DNA from: Mycobacterium decipiens
GTDB taxonomy: Bacteria; Actinomycetota; Actinomycetes; Mycobacteriales; Mycobacteriaceae
Assembly (NCBI RefSeq): GCF_963853665.1
Contig: NZ_OY970459.1
Location: 186,001-250,000, forward strand
Length of the DNA: 64,000 nucleotides
Direction of reading: 5' to 3'
In this document: positions 8,962 through 19,806 of the stretch, piece after piece
Layout of the letters: the number at the start of each line of letters is the position of its first letter
Numbering within the stretch: the stretch's first letter is position 1
Notes under the pieces: generated by a model
Told to the model about the DNA's origin: nothing
What the model saw: the letters and a program-made list of their open reading frames with translations, nothing else
Database searches by the model: none
Position numbers and translations under genes: made by a program

Positions 8962-10938
8962 GTGGAGACTCACGGGGCCGCCAGGTGCACGCCGTCGGCC
9001 GTGCCAGCTCCCCGGTCGAACTCCATGGTGATAGTACAGATGCTAGTTGGACTGCTGGGTGTCTGTGCGGCGGTCGCGGCCTTCGGGCTGGTGTCGGGAA
9101 CGCGCCGCTACGCCGCGGCCGGCAATCCCTATCCCGGTGCCTTCCTCAGCGTCGCTGAGCCGGTTGGGTACTTTGCCGCGTCGCTGGCGGGTGCGCTGTG
9201 TCTAGGCGCGCTGGTCTACGTGGTCGTGATGTCGAGGCCCGAACCAGATGGCTTGATCGATGCCGCGGCGTTCCGGATTCACCTGATGGCAGAACGTGTT
9301 TCGCCTGTCTGGCTGGGGCTCGCAGCAACGATGGTGGTGATTCAGGCCGCCCACGACACCGGAGTTGCGCCCGCCAGGCTGCTGGGTAGTGGCGCACTGC
9401 CCGACTCTGTTGCCGCTTCCGAGATGTCACGTGGGTGGATTGTTGCGGCGGTCTGCGCCCTGGTGGTTGCGGTGGCGTTGCGCCTCAACACTCGTTGGCT
9501 TGGGCACTTGGTGTTGTTGGTCCCTACCGCGCTCGCCGTCGTCGCGACCGCGGTGACCGGCAATCCCGGACAGGGGCCCGACCATGACTACGCCACGAGC
9601 GCTGCGATCGTCTTCGCGGTCGCGTTCGCAACCTGGACCGGGCTCAAGACCGCTGCGGCGTTGACGGGAACGATACCGAGCCGCGCCATCCTGGCGACGC
9701 AGGTGATCTGTGGCGCGCTCGCGCTGGCGTACGGGGCGATGCTGCTCTATCTTTTCGTCCCGGGCTTCTCGATCGATTCGGACTTCGCCCGGCTCGGCTT
9801 GGCCGCAGGACTTCTCCTGATGCTGGTGTGGTTGTCCGACTGCCGGCGGTTGATTGTCAGGCCGCCACCTTCCGGAAGCGGTGGCTCGGGTGCCGCACTG
9901 GCCATGATGGCTGCCATGGCCGCGATAGCCGCAATGGCCGTTATGACCGCGCCGCGCTTCCTCACCCACCCGTTCACGGCATGGGACGTCTTCCTCGGCT
10001 ATGAACTGGCGCAACCACCGACCATTGTCGGCGTGCTCACCGTGTGGCGTTTCGACACCCTGATCGGAGCCGCCGGCGTGGGTCTCGCTATCGGATACGT
10101 GGTGGGCTTCGTCCGGCTGCGGCGGCGCGGCAACTCTTGGCCGGTGGGCAGACTGGTTGCCTGGCTGACCGGTTGCGCCGCACTGGTATTCACCAGCAGC
10201 TCAGGTGTTCGGGCCTATGGTTCGGCGATGTTCAGCGTGCACATGGCTGAACACATGACACTGAACATGTTCATCCCGGTCCTCTTGGTTCTCGGTGGCC
10301 CGGTCACACTGGCGCTGCGCGTGCTGCCGGCCGCCGGTGACGGACAGCCGCCCGGCCCACGCGAATGGCTGACGTGGCTATTGCACTCCCGGGTAACGAC
10401 TTTCCTGTCGCACCCGATCACCGCGTTCGTCCTCTTTGTGGCCTCGCCCTATATCGTCTATTTCACACCGCTGTTCGATACCTTCGTCCGTTACCACTGG
10501 GGCCACGAGTTCATGGCAATCCATTTCCTGGTGGTCGGGTATCTATTCTACTGGGCAATCATCGGCATCGATCCCGGGCCGCGCCGACTTCCCTACCCGG
10601 GTCGGATCGGGCTGCTGTTCGCGGTGATGCCGTTCCACGCCTTCTTCGGGATCGCACTGATGACAATGTCATCGGCGGTGGGCGATACGTTCTATCGTTC
10701 CGTCAATCTGCCTTGGCTGACGAGCATCGTCGCTGACCAGCATCTCGGCGGTGGAATTGCTTGGAGCCTAACGGAATTGCCGGTCATCATCGTCATCGTG
10801 GCGCTGGTTACCCAGTGGGCGCGCCAAGACCGCCGAGTGGCCTCCCGCGAGGACCGGCATGCGGATAGCGACTACGCCGACGACGAGCTGGAAGCCTACA
10901 ACGCGATGCTTCGCGAGTTGTCGCGGATGCGGCGCTGA
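8962..10938 (+). CDS. CopD / CtaG (caa3-type) fusion membrane protein (Rv0102-like)
   Basis: A 658-residue polytopic membrane protein of the size of Rv0102. The N-terminal half has the CopD-like copper-resistance fold with several spans. The C-terminal half is a caa3_CtaG domain (residues about 350-620) with conserved histidines in [29 protein letters not shown] and VADQHLGGG. CtaG proteins help assemble the copper centre of cytochrome c oxidase. The GTG start at 8962 is the longest option; an ATG at 9025 is equally possible and neither has a clear ribosome-binding site. It faces ctpB tail to tail. Confidence 0.88.
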   Translation: METHGAARCTPSAVPAPRSNSMVIVQMLVGLLGVCAAVAAFGLVSGTRRYAAAGNPYPGAFLSVAEPVGYFAASLAGALCLGALVYVVVMSRPEPDGLIDAAAFRIHLMAERVSPVWLGLAATMVVIQAAHDTGVAPARLLGSGALPDSVAASEMSRGWIVAAVCALVVAVALRLNTRWLGHLVLLVPTALAVVATAVTGNPGQGPDHDYATSAAIVFAVAFATWTGLKTAAALTGTIPSRAILATQVICGALALAYGAMLLYLFVPGFSIDSDFARLGLAAGLLLMLVWLSDCRRLIVRPPPSGSGGSGAALAMMAAMAAIAAMAVMTAPRFLTHPFTAWDVFLGYELAQPPTIVGVLTVWRFDTLIGAAGVGLAIGYVVGFVRLRRRGNSWPVGRLVAWLTGCAALVFTSSSGVRAYGSAMFSVHMAEHMTLNMFIPVLLVLGGPVTLALRVLPAAGDGQPPGPREWLTWLLHSRVTTFLSHPITAFVLFVASPYIVYFTPLFDTFVRYHWGHEFMAIHFLVVGYLFYWAIIGIDPGPRRLPYPGRIGLLFAVMPFHAFFGIALMTMSSAVGDTFYRSVNLPWLTSIVADQHLGGGIAWSLTELPVIIVIVALVTQWARQDRRVASREDRHADSDYADDELEAYNAMLRELSRMRR

Positions 10939-10988
10939 GTTAGTGGGTGATTGGGGAGCGGTTGGCGTGTTCGGCCATGCGTCACATG

Positions 10989-13244
10989 CTATCGAGAGCC
11001 AAAGTTGCGTAGCCGCAAGCTGTTTGACACGACAAAGAACGACGAGAAGGCCATGGCGGCACCGGCAATCAGAGGGTTGAGCAGGCCGGCGGTGGCTATC
11101 GGGATCGCTGCGACGTTGTAGCCGAACGCCCAGACCATGTTCATCCGGATCGTCCGCATGGTTGCTCGGGCCAGATCCAGCGCCTGCGGGACAATGTTCA
11201 GATCGTCTCGCACCAAGATGATGTCGGCCGCTCCGAGCGCGACGTCGGTGCCCCGACCGATCGCCAATCCTAGGTCGGCACATACCAACGCGGGACCGTC
11301 GTTGATGCCGTCACCGACCATCGCGACGTTGTGTCCTTGCTCGCGGAGCCGTTGGATCACGGTGACCTTGCCTTCGGGCAGCACATCGGCGATAGTGGAG
11401 TCGATGCCGACTTGTGCCGCCACCGCGTCTGCGGCGGCCTGGTTGTCGCCGGTGAGCAGAATTGTCCGCAGCCCGCGGCTGCGCAGAGCAGCGACGGCGC
11501 CGGCCGCCGAATCCTTGACGGTGTCGGCGATTGTCAGGGCGGCGCAGGCGACACCGTCGACCGACACAAACACCACCGTCTCGCCCCGGGATTCGCCGTC
11601 CCGGCGCGCGGATTCCAGGGCGGCGTCGCGGGGCGTGTTCCGGGTAATCCAGGATGGCTTGCCGACTTCGACGTAATGGTTGCCGACTACCCCGGTAACG
11701 CCGCACCCCGCGATGGCGGCAAACTCGTTGACCGGACCGGGATCCGGGGAAGCGGCAAGGATTGCCGTCGCCACCGCGTGTTCAGATGCCGCTTCGACAG
11801 CGGCGGCGAAGGCGAGAACGTCCGCGATATCCCGCCCGCCGGTTCCCGAACCTGCCGTCGTCGCGGAGCTCACCCTCAGCTGCCCGACCGTTAACGTGCC
11901 GGTCTTGTCGAACACCACGGTGTCGATGCTGCGGATGGTTTCCAGCGCCCGGTAACCCTTGATAAAGATCCCCAGCTGCGCTCCCCGTCCGGAAGCGACC
12001 ATCATGGCGGTGGGAGTGGCGAGCCCGAGCGCACACGGGCACGCGATCACCAGCACCCCGAGCGTGACCGAGAATGCGCGATCCGCGCCCGCGCCACTGA
12101 GTAGCCAGGCCGCTCCGGCGAGTCCAGCGATGACGAAAACCACCGGCACGAACACCGCCGCGATGCGATCGGCGAGGCGCTGGGCGCGCGCCTTCTGCGC
12201 CTGGGCATCCTCGACGAGGCGGACCATCGCGGCGAACTGGGTATCGGCACCCACGGCGGTGGCTTCGATGACCAGGCGGCCGTCCATCACGACCGTGCCC
12301 CCCACGACGGCGTTCTCCCGATACGCACGTACCGGTTTGGCCTCACCGGTCATAGCGCTCATGTCGATCGCCGCGCTGCCGTCGACAACGACTCCGTCGG
12401 CAGCGATGGTTTCGCCGGGTCGCGTCACGAAGCGCTGCTGCTTTTTGAGTTCGCTCGCCGGTATCACCAGCTCTTCACCGTCGGGCAACAGGACCGCCAC
12501 GTGTTTGGCACCCAGTGCAGCCAGCGCGCGCAGCGCGCCGCCGGCCTTCGATTTGGCCCGCGCTTCGAAATACCGACCAGCGAGGACGAAGACCGTTACG
12601 CCGGCCGCGACCTCAAGGTAGATCGAGTCGCTGTTGAGAATCGCCTGCCAAATTCCCCCGGCTTCCCGCGGTTGCTTGTCGATGAAGACGGTCGTTAGCG
12701 ACCAGGCGGTGGCGGCGACGATGCCGACCGAGATCAGCGTCTCCATCGACGCCGTCCGGCGGCGCGCGTTTCGCAGAGCGACCGAGTGGAACGGCCAGGC
12801 GGCCCATGTCACGATCGGGGCCGCCAGCGCAGTCAACGCGTATCCCCAGCCCGGGACCCTGGCACTGGGTACGATCGCGAACAAGGTCGACAGGTCGGCC
12901 AGCGGCACGAACAAAACCGCCGCGACAAGGAGCCGCCGCAGGAGGCTGCGGGCGTGGGCGGCGTCCGGATCCGTTCCCTGTTGGTCTGCGGCGGCTGCCT
13001 CCCGGTGCGGAGCCGCGTGGTATCCGGCCTGCTCAACCACCGCGCACAGTTCATCGACCGGAACTTCAACGGCCTCGATGGTCGCGACGCGGGTTGCGAA
13101 ATTGACCGATGCGCGTACGCCGGGGACCTTGTTGAGCTTCGTCTCGACGCGGCTCGCGCAGCCCGCGCATGACATACCCGAAACGTCCAACTGGATACGC
13201 CGTGCCGAGCTAAGGCCGGAGTCTTGCACAAGCGGAGCTGTCAC
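10989..13244 (-). CDS. ctpB: Heavy-metal (copper-type) P1B ATPase CtpB
   Basis: A 751-residue metal-exporting P-type ATPase. An N-terminal heavy-metal-associated domain carries the metal motif GMSCAGCAS. Then come the P1B membrane segments with [12 protein letters not shown], the phosphorylation site [10 protein letters not shown], the TGDN-containing P domain and the hinge [12 protein letters not shown]. The CPC motif indicates monovalent copper or a similar soft metal. It matches Rv0103c in length and character and converges with the CopD/CtaG gene, as in M. tuberculosis. No metal-responsive operator was identified upstream. Confidence 0.95.
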   Translation of the reverse strand: MTAPLVQDSGLSSARRIQLDVSGMSCAGCASRVETKLNKVPGVRASVNFATRVATIEAVEVPVDELCAVVEQAGYHAAPHREAAAADQQGTDPDAAHARSLLRRLLVAAVLFVPLADLSTLFAIVPSARVPGWGYALTALAAPIVTWAAWPFHSVALRNARRRTASMETLISVGIVAATAWSLTTVFIDKQPREAGGIWQAILNSDSIYLEVAAGVTVFVLAGRYFEARAKSKAGGALRALAALGAKHVAVLLPDGEELVIPASELKKQQRFVTRPGETIAADGVVVDGSAAIDMSAMTGEAKPVRAYRENAVVGGTVVMDGRLVIEATAVGADTQFAAMVRLVEDAQAQKARAQRLADRIAAVFVPVVFVIAGLAGAAWLLSGAGADRAFSVTLGVLVIACPCALGLATPTAMMVASGRGAQLGIFIKGYRALETIRSIDTVVFDKTGTLTVGQLRVSSATTAGSGTGGRDIADVLAFAAAVEAASEHAVATAILAASPDPGPVNEFAAIAGCGVTGVVGNHYVEVGKPSWITRNTPRDAALESARRDGESRGETVVFVSVDGVACAALTIADTVKDSAAGAVAALRSRGLRTILLTGDNQAAADAVAAQVGIDSTIADVLPEGKVTVIQRLREQGHNVAMVGDGINDGPALVCADLGLAIGRGTDVALGAADIILVRDDLNIVPQALDLARATMRTIRMNMVWAFGYNVAAIPIATAGLLNPLIAGAAMAFSSFFVVSNSLRLRNFGSR

Positions 13245-13312
13245 GGACCTCCTCAGGTCGGCGTAGTTGACACCCGTCAGCGTACAAGCGCTGACCGGAG
13301 GCTAGCCGCTGG

Positions 13313-14686
13313 CTATGGTCGGCTGCCCACCTGCTCACGGATTAGTGCACACAGCCGCCACCGGCCGGGCACACCCTTGAGTTCGCGTTCCCCGCGTTCG
13401 GTGAACCTGTGCCGCGAGCCGGTGACGATATCGCGGACCGTCGAGGACACCAGCACCTCGCTGGCTTCGGCCAGTGCCGCCACCCGCGCACCGATGTGCA
13501 CCGCCATGCCGGCGACATCAGCGCCGCGCACCTCGACCTCGCCCGCATGAATACCGACCCGGACCTCGATACCCAGCACCCGGACCGCGTCGACGATCTC
13601 GTCGGCGCACCCGATCGCGGCACTCGGGCCGGTGAACGTCGCGACGAATCCGTCACCGGCGGTGTTGACTTCGCGACCGCCGAATCGCTGGATTTCGTGG
13701 CGCACGATGGCGTCGTGGTTGTCCAGCAGGTCACGCCACCGCCCGTCGCCGAGCGCGGCGGCACGCTGGGTAGAGCCGACGATGTCGGTGAACACGATCG
13801 TGGTGAGCACGCGCTCGGTGACGAAGCCACGCACGCCGGTGATGAACTCCTCGACCTCGTCGAGCAACGCCGCGGTATCGCCGACCCAGTACAGGGCATC
13901 CGCCCCCGGCAACTCGACCAAGCGTGCTCCGGCGATGTGCTCGGCGAGGTATCGACCGTGCTCGGGCGGGACGAAGGTCGAATCTTCGCGATGAACGATC
14001 AGCGTCGGTGCCAAGATGCGGGTCAGCGAGTCGCGCGCATCGGCGTCCCGGACGGCGTTGAACATGGCGCGAGCCATGCTGGGCGACGCCGCCCGGTTGC
14101 CGGCGAGATCCCACCAGGAGCGGAAGGCGTTGTCCTGGGCGACGCTGGGAGCCAGAACTCGCAGGATGTCAAAGCCTCGCTCGACCGCATCCGGCTCCAT
14201 CCCGATGGTGAGGAATGGCTCGGCCGTGTTGAACTCGGCTCCGAGTTCGTAGTCGGGCGCCCACAGCGCGCGTGCGGAGCCATTGATGATCACCAGGCTG
14301 CTCACCCGGTCGGGGTGGTTGGCGGCGAGAACGAATGCCGTCGTCGCGGTGAAGCCGGACGCGAAGATCGTGGCCCGTTTACAGCCGACCGCGTCCATGA
14401 CGGCGATGGCGTCCTCGGCCCAGAACCCGGGCCCCAGCCCGTCCAGCGAGGAAACGCGCGACGACAAGCCGACCCCGCGGTGGTCGAACCGGATCACCCG
14501 GCTGAACGACGCCAGACGCCGATGAAAGCGATACATCGACGGCTCGTCGTCAATCGTGTCGATCGGGATGGAGGGTCCCGGGAGTACGAGCAGATCGATC
14601 GGGCCGTCGCCAAGGACCTGGTAGGCGATGTCGATCTCGCCGCGTCTGGCGTACCGAGTCCGGGGAGTCGGGGGCAGCTGCGCCAC
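13313..14686 (-). CDS. Alpha/beta-hydrolase fused to a class III adenylyl/guanylyl cyclase domain (Rv1900c/LipJ type)
   Basis: A 457-residue two-domain protein. Residues about 10-280 form an alpha/beta-hydrolase with the oxyanion region [11 protein letters not shown]; the nucleophile elbow is degenerate (FASGFTATT), with Thr where Ser is expected. Residues about 290-450 are a class III nucleotide cyclase domain: FTDIVGST gives the first metal Asp and [11 protein letters not shown] the second. This architecture is that of Rv1900c, a cyclase whose hydrolase domain has no confirmed activity. It lies between ctpB and the divergent LuxE-like operon, not the Rv1900c context. It probably makes cAMP in response to an unknown ligand. 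Confidence 0.85.
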   Translation of the reverse strand: MAQLPPTPRTRYARRGEIDIAYQVLGDGPIDLLVLPGPSIPIDTIDDEPSMYRFHRRLASFSRVIRFDHRGVGLSSRVSSLDGLGPGFWAEDAIAVMDAVGCKRATIFASGFTATTAFVLAANHPDRVSSLVIINGSARALWAPDYELGAEFNTAEPFLTIGMEPDAVERGFDILRVLAPSVAQDNAFRSWWDLAGNRAASPSMARAMFNAVRDADARDSLTRILAPTLIVHREDSTFVPPEHGRYLAEHIAGARLVELPGADALYWVGDTAALLDEVEEFITGVRGFVTERVLTTIVFTDIVGSTQRAAALGDGRWRDLLDNHDAIVRHEIQRFGGREVNTAGDGFVATFTGPSAAIGCADEIVDAVRVLGIEVRVGIHAGEVEVRGADVAGMAVHIGARVAALAEASEVLVSSTVRDIVTGSRHRFTERGERELKGVPGRWRLCALIREQVGSRP

Positions 14687-14777
14687 GGGTTTTAGGCTAG
14701 TTCAGGTCGTGTCGAGCAGCTGGCGGGTTCTGACCATGGTGGTGCGCGACCCCGCAACATGCGACAGGATCGGTGGT

Positions 14778-15887
14778 ATGTCCGATGCCGATTTCTCGGT
14801 CGACTTTTCGCTGTTGGACGTGCCGAGATCGGTGCCGATCGAAGATCCCGAAGCCTACCTACGGGCCGCGATCGCCTGGCACTTCGGTGAGGACACCGGT
14901 AGCCCGTTCTGGCTGCGCACCGCCAACACCCTCGACTTCGACCCGTTGACCGATGTCAAGACGTTCACGGACTTGCGGTTGTTTCCGAACCTGGTCAATG
15001 AGCTGCGCAGGGTGGCGATCGAGGATCTCATTCCGCGCGGTTATGGGACGCCGCCACCGCGTCCCCAGATATTTGAGTCCGGTGGCACCACCGGCGTTCC
15101 CAAACGGACTGTGCAAATGCCGGATTGGGTCGAGCAGGTTATCCAATGGCAAACCGAAGATTTCGCCACGGGTGGCTTCCTGCCGGGCCACGGCTTCTTG
15201 TGCCTGATGCCGAGCGGCCCGCACGGTGTGGGCCATTTCTCGCGGATGGTCTCGGAGCGGTTGGGCTCGGTATTTCACCCGATTGACATCGACCCCCGCT
15301 GGGTCAAGAAACTTGCCGCCCGCAATGCCGCCGCAGAAGTGGCGGCCTACGTCGACCACGTCGTCGATCAGGCCGCGGTCATCCTGAAAACGCAGCATGT
15401 CGCGAATCTGCACACCACTCCACCGCTGCTCGAGGCGATCGCCCGCAACGATCATTTGGTGGACTTGATCAACGGCAAGATTCGCTTTCTGTTGCTCAGC
15501 GGCACGCATGTGGACGCCGACACGCTCGACGTGCTGCGCGACGTCTTCCCGGCGACGACGATCACCATGGCTTTCGGCAGCACCATGGTTCTTTCCCAAG
15601 CGGTGACCCGAACGAGCGACGACGGCCAACGGTTCGTGTTCGACCCGCGGACCCCGTATGTCGTCTTCTGGGTGGTGGATCCCGAAACCGGCGAGGAGGT
15701 GCCCTACGGGCGGCTGGGCCAGGTGGTGATGAACCACATCAGCAAGGGGATGTTCATACCGAACAACCTGGAACGCGATCGCGCGATCCGGATGCCGGGC
15801 CCCGCAGGGCAACTCGGTGACTCGGTGAGCGAGGTGCGGCCGGTGAGCACCTTGGCGGGCGAGACCGTCATCGAGGGCGTGTACTGA
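14778..15887 (+). CDS. LuxE-like acyl-protein synthetase / adenylate-forming ligase
   Basis: A 369-residue single-domain member of the adenylate-forming superfamily. The AMP-binding loop is seen as FESGGTTGVPKRTVQM near residue 95, and FLLLSGTHVDADTLDVL and AFGSTMVLSQAV match later motifs. It lacks the usual C-terminal lysine domain and is about the length of LuxE/PaaK-like acyl-protein synthetases, which activate a fatty acid and pass it to a reductase. ATG 14778 was chosen because earlier starts overlap the divergent cyclase gene region. It is the first gene of an operon, followed after 2 bp by an aldehyde dehydrogenase-like gene, consistent with a LuxE/LuxC pair. Confidence 0.7.
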   Translation: MSDADFSVDFSLLDVPRSVPIEDPEAYLRAAIAWHFGEDTGSPFWLRTANTLDFDPLTDVKTFTDLRLFPNLVNELRRVAIEDLIPRGYGTPPPRPQIFESGGTTGVPKRTVQMPDWVEQVIQWQTEDFATGGFLPGHGFLCLMPSGPHGVGHFSRMVSERLGSVFHPIDIDPRWVKKLAARNAAAEVAAYVDHVVDQAAVILKTQHVANLHTTPPLLEAIARNDHLVDLINGKIRFLLLSGTHVDADTLDVLRDVFPATTITMAFGSTMVLSQAVTRTSDDGQRFVFDPRTPYVVFWVVDPETGEEVPYGRLGQVVMNHISKGMFIPNNLERDRAIRMPGPAGQLGDSVSEVRPVSTLAGETVIEGVY

Positions 15888-15889
15888 AT

Positions 15890-17287
15890 ATGTCTCGCGA
15901 ACAGCCAGGTGCCACGGCGGATCTGGTGCACATCGATGCCCTCGGCGCGGGTGGTGAGTACCGGACCCGAAACCGCGAGGTGGTCAGGAGCACGGCGGGT
16001 GTGCCGGTTGCCGAGTTGAGCATCGTGCCGCCCCTGTATGTGTCGCGCACCATCAGCGCGCAACGCAAGGTCCGACCGCTGCCGGTCGTGCAGCGCGCAG
16101 CGGCGCTGGCCCGGACCGCCGATGCCTTTGTTACCGGCGTGATCGCCGGGCTGGACTTCGAGACCTATGTGGGTCTGACCAGCCGGATTTCGGGACTGCC
16201 GATCGCGGTGACCCGCGCCGAGGCCGGTGCCGTGGCCGACGCCGTGGCCTCGGCCTTCGATGCGGTGCGACCGGCCCGGCCGGCGGGCGCGGCGCTGGAC
16301 TGGCGGGCGGAACGCACCCGCAACGGCGGTGCGGTGTGGGCGCGCCGCGGTGAGACGTTCGCAGTGCACGCCGCCGGGAATGGTCCCGGCGTCCATCGCC
16401 TGTGGCCGCAGGCGCTCGCGCTGGGCTATCGAGTGGTGGTCCGCCCGTCACGTCGTGAGCCCTTGACCGCGCACCGGCTGGTCAACGCGTTACGCGAGTC
16501 GGGGTTTCGCCCCGAAGATGCGGTGTATCTGCCCACCGACCACGGCGGCGCCGACGAGGTTATCCGGTCGGCCGATCTCGCGATGGCATACGGGGGGCGC
16601 GACGTGGCGGACAAATACGCCGGCGATCCGACGGTCGTGGTCAACGGACCGGGACGAACGAAGATCCTCGTCACCGCCGACCGGGATTGGTCTGACTTCA
16701 TCGACATCATCGTCGATTCGATCGTCAACCTGGGTGGGATGGCGTGCGTCAACACCACCGCCGTGCTCTACGAAGGAGATCCGGTCCCGCTGGCCGCCGC
16801 GATTGCCGAGCGGCTGGTGGCGGTTGAGCCGCTGCCGAGCGCACACGAGCGAGCGGTCCTGCCCACCCAGCCCGTCGACAGGGCGCGGGCCCTGGCGAAG
16901 TACCTGGCGGCCAAGGCCGCCGGGACGACCCCGCTGCTCGGGGCCGAGCAGGTGGTGGCCGCACTGGGCGACGGCGGTGCCGCGCTCCGCCCGGCGGTGC
17001 ATCTGTTGGCCGGGCCCGACGTCGACAAGCTCAACATCGAGCTGCCGTTTCCCTGCGTATGGGTGTCGCCATGGTCGCGCGATGCCGGGGTTGCTCCGTT
17101 GCGGCATTCGTTGGTGGTAACCGCGATCACCGGCGACGAGGAGCTGATCGACGATCTGCTCGCCGAGCCCACGGTGTCAAACGTGTACTGCGGTCGCCAC
17201 CCGACCTACTGGGCAACACCGGCAATCCCGCACGACGGGTTCCTGGCCGACGTGCTGATGCGCAACAAGGGCTTTGTCAGGGACTAG
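15890..17287 (+). CDS. Aldehyde dehydrogenase superfamily protein, possible LuxC-like acyl reductase
   Basis: A 465-residue member of the aldehyde dehydrogenase superfamily. The segment NLGGMACVNTTAVLY holds the candidate catalytic cysteine near residue 287, and VVVRPSRREPLTAHRL matches the cofactor-binding lysine/serine region loosely. The general-base glutamate motif of ordinary aldehyde oxidisers is not obvious, as in LuxC-type acyl reductases. Two bases separate it from the LuxE-like gene, so they are certainly co-transcribed. The likely role is reduction of an activated fatty acyl group to the aldehyde; this is inferred from the gene pair. Confidence 0.7.
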   Translation: MSREQPGATADLVHIDALGAGGEYRTRNREVVRSTAGVPVAELSIVPPLYVSRTISAQRKVRPLPVVQRAAALARTADAFVTGVIAGLDFETYVGLTSRISGLPIAVTRAEAGAVADAVASAFDAVRPARPAGAALDWRAERTRNGGAVWARRGETFAVHAAGNGPGVHRLWPQALALGYRVVVRPSRREPLTAHRLVNALRESGFRPEDAVYLPTDHGGADEVIRSADLAMAYGGRDVADKYAGDPTVVVNGPGRTKILVTADRDWSDFIDIIVDSIVNLGGMACVNTTAVLYEGDPVPLAAAIAERLVAVEPLPSAHERAVLPTQPVDRARALAKYLAAKAAGTTPLLGAEQVVAALGDGGAALRPAVHLLAGPDVDKLNIELPFPCVWVSPWSRDAGVAPLRHSLVVTAITGDEELIDDLLAEPTVSNVYCGRHPTYWATPAIPHDGFLADVLMRNKGFVRD

Positions 17288-17344
17288 GAGCCTTGGGTCA
17301 ACATGGGCCAAGATGGGTCGAACGAAATCGGGGAAAGCAATCCG

Positions 17345-18241
17345 ATGAATCTGGCAGCGAACGTGATCGACAGGTTGGTCAACCCGGCGCGCACATCGGA
17401 TCCCGAGAGGTTGCGCGAAGCTGTTTCCGGCAAAACCGTCCTGGTCACCGGCGCCTCCTACGGAATTGGCGAAGCGACCAGCCGAAGACTGGCCGCCGCC
17501 GGAGCGAGGTTGCTGATCGTCGCCCGATCGGCGGAACGGCTCGACGACCTCGCGGCCTCGATCAATGCCGGCGGTGGGCATGCGGTCGCCTACCCGGCCG
17601 ATCTGACCGAGGAGGCCGCCGTCAGCGTGTTGACCAAGCAGATCAGCGAGAACCACCCCCCGCTCGACATCGTAGTTAGCAATGCGGGCAAGTCGCTGCG
17701 CCGGTCGCTGCATCACCAGTACGAGCGGCCGCACGATTTTCAACGCACCATTGACATCAATTATCTGGGGCCGATCTGGCTGCTACTCGGATTGCTGCCG
17801 GCCATGCGGGAGAACCGACGCGGCCACATCGTGAACGTTTCGAGTGTTGGCGTGCGTGTCGCGCCCGGCCCGCAATGGGGTGCCTACCAGGCATCCAAGG
17901 GGGCTTTCGATCGCTGGTTGCGCAGTGTGGCGCCGGAGCTGCATGCCGATGGCGTGGACGTCACCACGGTCTACTTCGCGTTGGTCCGCACCCGGATGAT
18001 TGAGCCCACGCCCATCCTGCGCAGATTTCCGGGTTTGCACCCGGACGAGGCCGCCGACGCCATCGCACACGCCATCATCGAACGGTCCCGCACCAACGCG
18101 CCGCCCTGGGTGTGGCCCGCCGAGCTGGCCTCGGTGGTGTTGGCCGGTCCCGTCGATCGTGCCGCTCGCTTGTGGCACCGCCGGTTCTTCGCCGAATCCG
18201 CGGTTGGGAGATCCGCAGCGAAGCGGGGCGCGCGCCGATGA
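17345..18241 (+). CDS. Short-chain dehydrogenase in the LuxE/LuxC-like operon
   Basis: A 298-residue SDR with the cofactor motif TGASYGIGEA, the NAG sequence VVSNAGKSL, the catalytic serine in VNVSSVGV and the YxxxK motif as YQASK. The extended C-terminus with a basic hydrophobic tail resembles the reductase part of mycobacterial fatty acyl reductases, which turn long-chain aldehydes into alcohols. ATG 17345 follows GGGGAAAG by about 6 nt; an in-frame ATG at 17303 is the alternative. The stop overlaps the FadD start (ATGA-type overlap), so the two are coupled. Confidence 0.85.
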   Translation: MNLAANVIDRLVNPARTSDPERLREAVSGKTVLVTGASYGIGEATSRRLAAAGARLLIVARSAERLDDLAASINAGGGHAVAYPADLTEEAAVSVLTKQISENHPPLDIVVSNAGKSLRRSLHHQYERPHDFQRTIDINYLGPIWLLLGLLPAMRENRRGHIVNVSSVGVRVAPGPQWGAYQASKGAFDRWLRSVAPELHADGVDVTTVYFALVRTRMIEPTPILRRFPGLHPDEAADAIAHAIIERSRTNAPPWVWPAELASVVLAGPVDRAARLWHRRFFAESAVGRSAAKRGARR

Positions 18242-19806
18242 TGACGCGCAGCCTGGTGAGCGCGGCCCTCCGGGCGCTGGTGTCTTCCGGGCTGCTCGGT
18301 CCGCTCAGCCCGGCCGCGTTGGTGCGGCTCATCCGAGAGGTCGTTCGGGGCGGCACAAATCTCTACACTCTGCTCGCGGTTGCGGCGGCTCGCTGGCCGG
18401 ACCGGACCGCCATCATCGACGACGACGGCGCGCTGAGCTACCGCGAGCTGCTCTTGCTGACCGAATCGGTTGCCCACCAGCTCGTCGGTTCGGGTGCTGG
18501 AGCCGGCCAGGCGGTGGGCGTCATGTGCCGCAATGGCCGCAACTTCGTTGCGGCGGTATTCGCCACGGCCCTGGTTGGCGCCGACCTCGTGCTGGTCAAC
18601 ACGGAGTTTCGCGCCAATGCCCTCGCGGGCGCCCTGACCGCGCATCAGATCCGGGCGATCTTCTGCGACAACGAATTTTCTGACCTGGTTCGCGAAACCG
18701 AGGAGTCGGTGCGGGTTCTTGATCCCCAGACCGTTCGGGTGTACGACGGTGATTCGCGACCCAAGGTCGCGCCATCGGGCCGAATGATTCTGCTGACCTC
18801 GGGGACCACGGGTGTTCCCAAGGGCGTGCCCCGCGCCCCGCACCTGAGCTCGGGAGTGGGCGTTTCGGTGACGATTCTTCAGCGCACCCGGCTACGCGTC
18901 GGATCGCGAGTCGCCCTGGCGGTACCGATGTTTCACGGGCTGGGTTTCGGCATCCTCATGCTCACCCTGGGCCTGGGCGGCACGGTACTTACCCACCGGC
19001 GATTCGACGCCGAAACCACACTCGCGCAGGCGTCGTTGCATCGTGCCGACGCGCTGAGCGTGGTCCCGATTATGCTGGCGCGCATCCTGGACCTGCCCAA
19101 GCGGGTGCGCGCGCGAAACCCGGTGGGATGCCTGCGCGTGGTGATATCCAGCGGTGACCGGCTGGATCCCAGCTTGGCGCAACGGTTCATGGATGCCTAC
19201 GGCGACGTCTTGTACAACCTCTACGGCTCCACCGAGGTCGGTATCGGCGCGCTGGCAACGCCGGCCGAGCTGCGGCGTGCCCCGGAAACGGTGGGCAGAC
19301 CGATCGTGGGATGTCCGGTGCGCATCTTCGACAAAGCCGGGCGGCCGGTCGGGCCCCGGGTGATCGGCCGCATCTTCATCGGCGGTGAACTGACGTTTGA
19401 GGGTTACATCGGCGGTGGTGATGCCAAGCTCGTCATAGACCGGATGACCGGCACCGGCGACATGGGCTACCTCGACGAATCGGGTCGGCTGTACATCGTT
19501 GGCCGCGAAGACGACATGATCGTTTCCGGAGGTGAGAACGTGTATCCGCGCGCGCTGGAAAACGCTCTCGCCGGGCATCCCGGCGTCGCCGAGAATGCCG
19601 TCGTCGGGGTGCCGGACGAGCAATTCGGGAAGCGCCTGGCGGCCTACGTCGTCTTGCGGCCGGGCAGCACGATCGACGTGCCCGCGTTGCGAGAGTACTT
19701 GACGGGCAAGGTTTCTCGCTTCGAGCAACCCAGGGACATCCACATCGTCAGCAGCATTCCGCGCAATCCCGCCGGCAAGGTGCTGCGCAGGCAGCTGCCG
19801 ACCTAA
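18238..19806 (+). CDS. Fatty acyl-CoA/AMP ligase (FadD12-like)
   Basis: A 522-residue acyl-adenylate-forming enzyme. Motif LLTSGTTGVPKGVPR is the P-loop, YNLYGSTEVG the aromatic/Thr motif, TGDMGYLDESGRLYIVGR the ATP-binding Asp and hinge, and RNPAGKVLRR near the C-terminus carries the catalytic Lys. It resembles the FadD12-type ligases of mycobacteria. The ATG at 18238 overlaps the SDR stop by 4 bp. As last gene of the operon it could activate the same fatty acid for export or condensation. It converges on ctpI with a 4-bp overlap at 19803-19806. Confidence 0.88.
   Translation: MMTRSLVSAALRALVSSGLLGPLSPAALVRLIREVVRGGTNLYTLLAVAAARWPDRTAIIDDDGALSYRELLLLTESVAHQLVGSGAGAGQAVGVMCRNGRNFVAAVFATALVGADLVLVNTEFRANALAGALTAHQIRAIFCDNEFSDLVRETEESVRVLDPQTVRVYDGDSRPKVAPSGRMILLTSGTTGVPKGVPRAPHLSSGVGVSVTILQRTRLRVGSRVALAVPMFHGLGFGILMLTLGLGGTVLTHRRFDAETTLAQASLHRADALSVVPIMLARILDLPKRVRARNPVGCLRVVISSGDRLDPSLAQRFMDAYGDVLYNLYGSTEVGIGALATPAELRRAPETVGRPIVGCPVRIFDKAGRPVGPRVIGRIFIGGELTFEGYIGGGDAKLVIDRMTGTGDMGYLDESGRLYIVGREDDMIVSGGENVYPRALENALAGHPGVAENAVVGVPDEQFGKRLAAYVVLRPGSTIDVPALREYLTGKVSRFEQPRDIHIVSSIPRNPAGKVLRRQLPT

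Noticed and set aside
13409..14695. 428-codon plus-strand frame opposite the cyclase fusion
   Set aside because: Composition is Arg/Gly/Asp-biased shadow coding, and the minus strand carries clear cyclase and hydrolase motifs.
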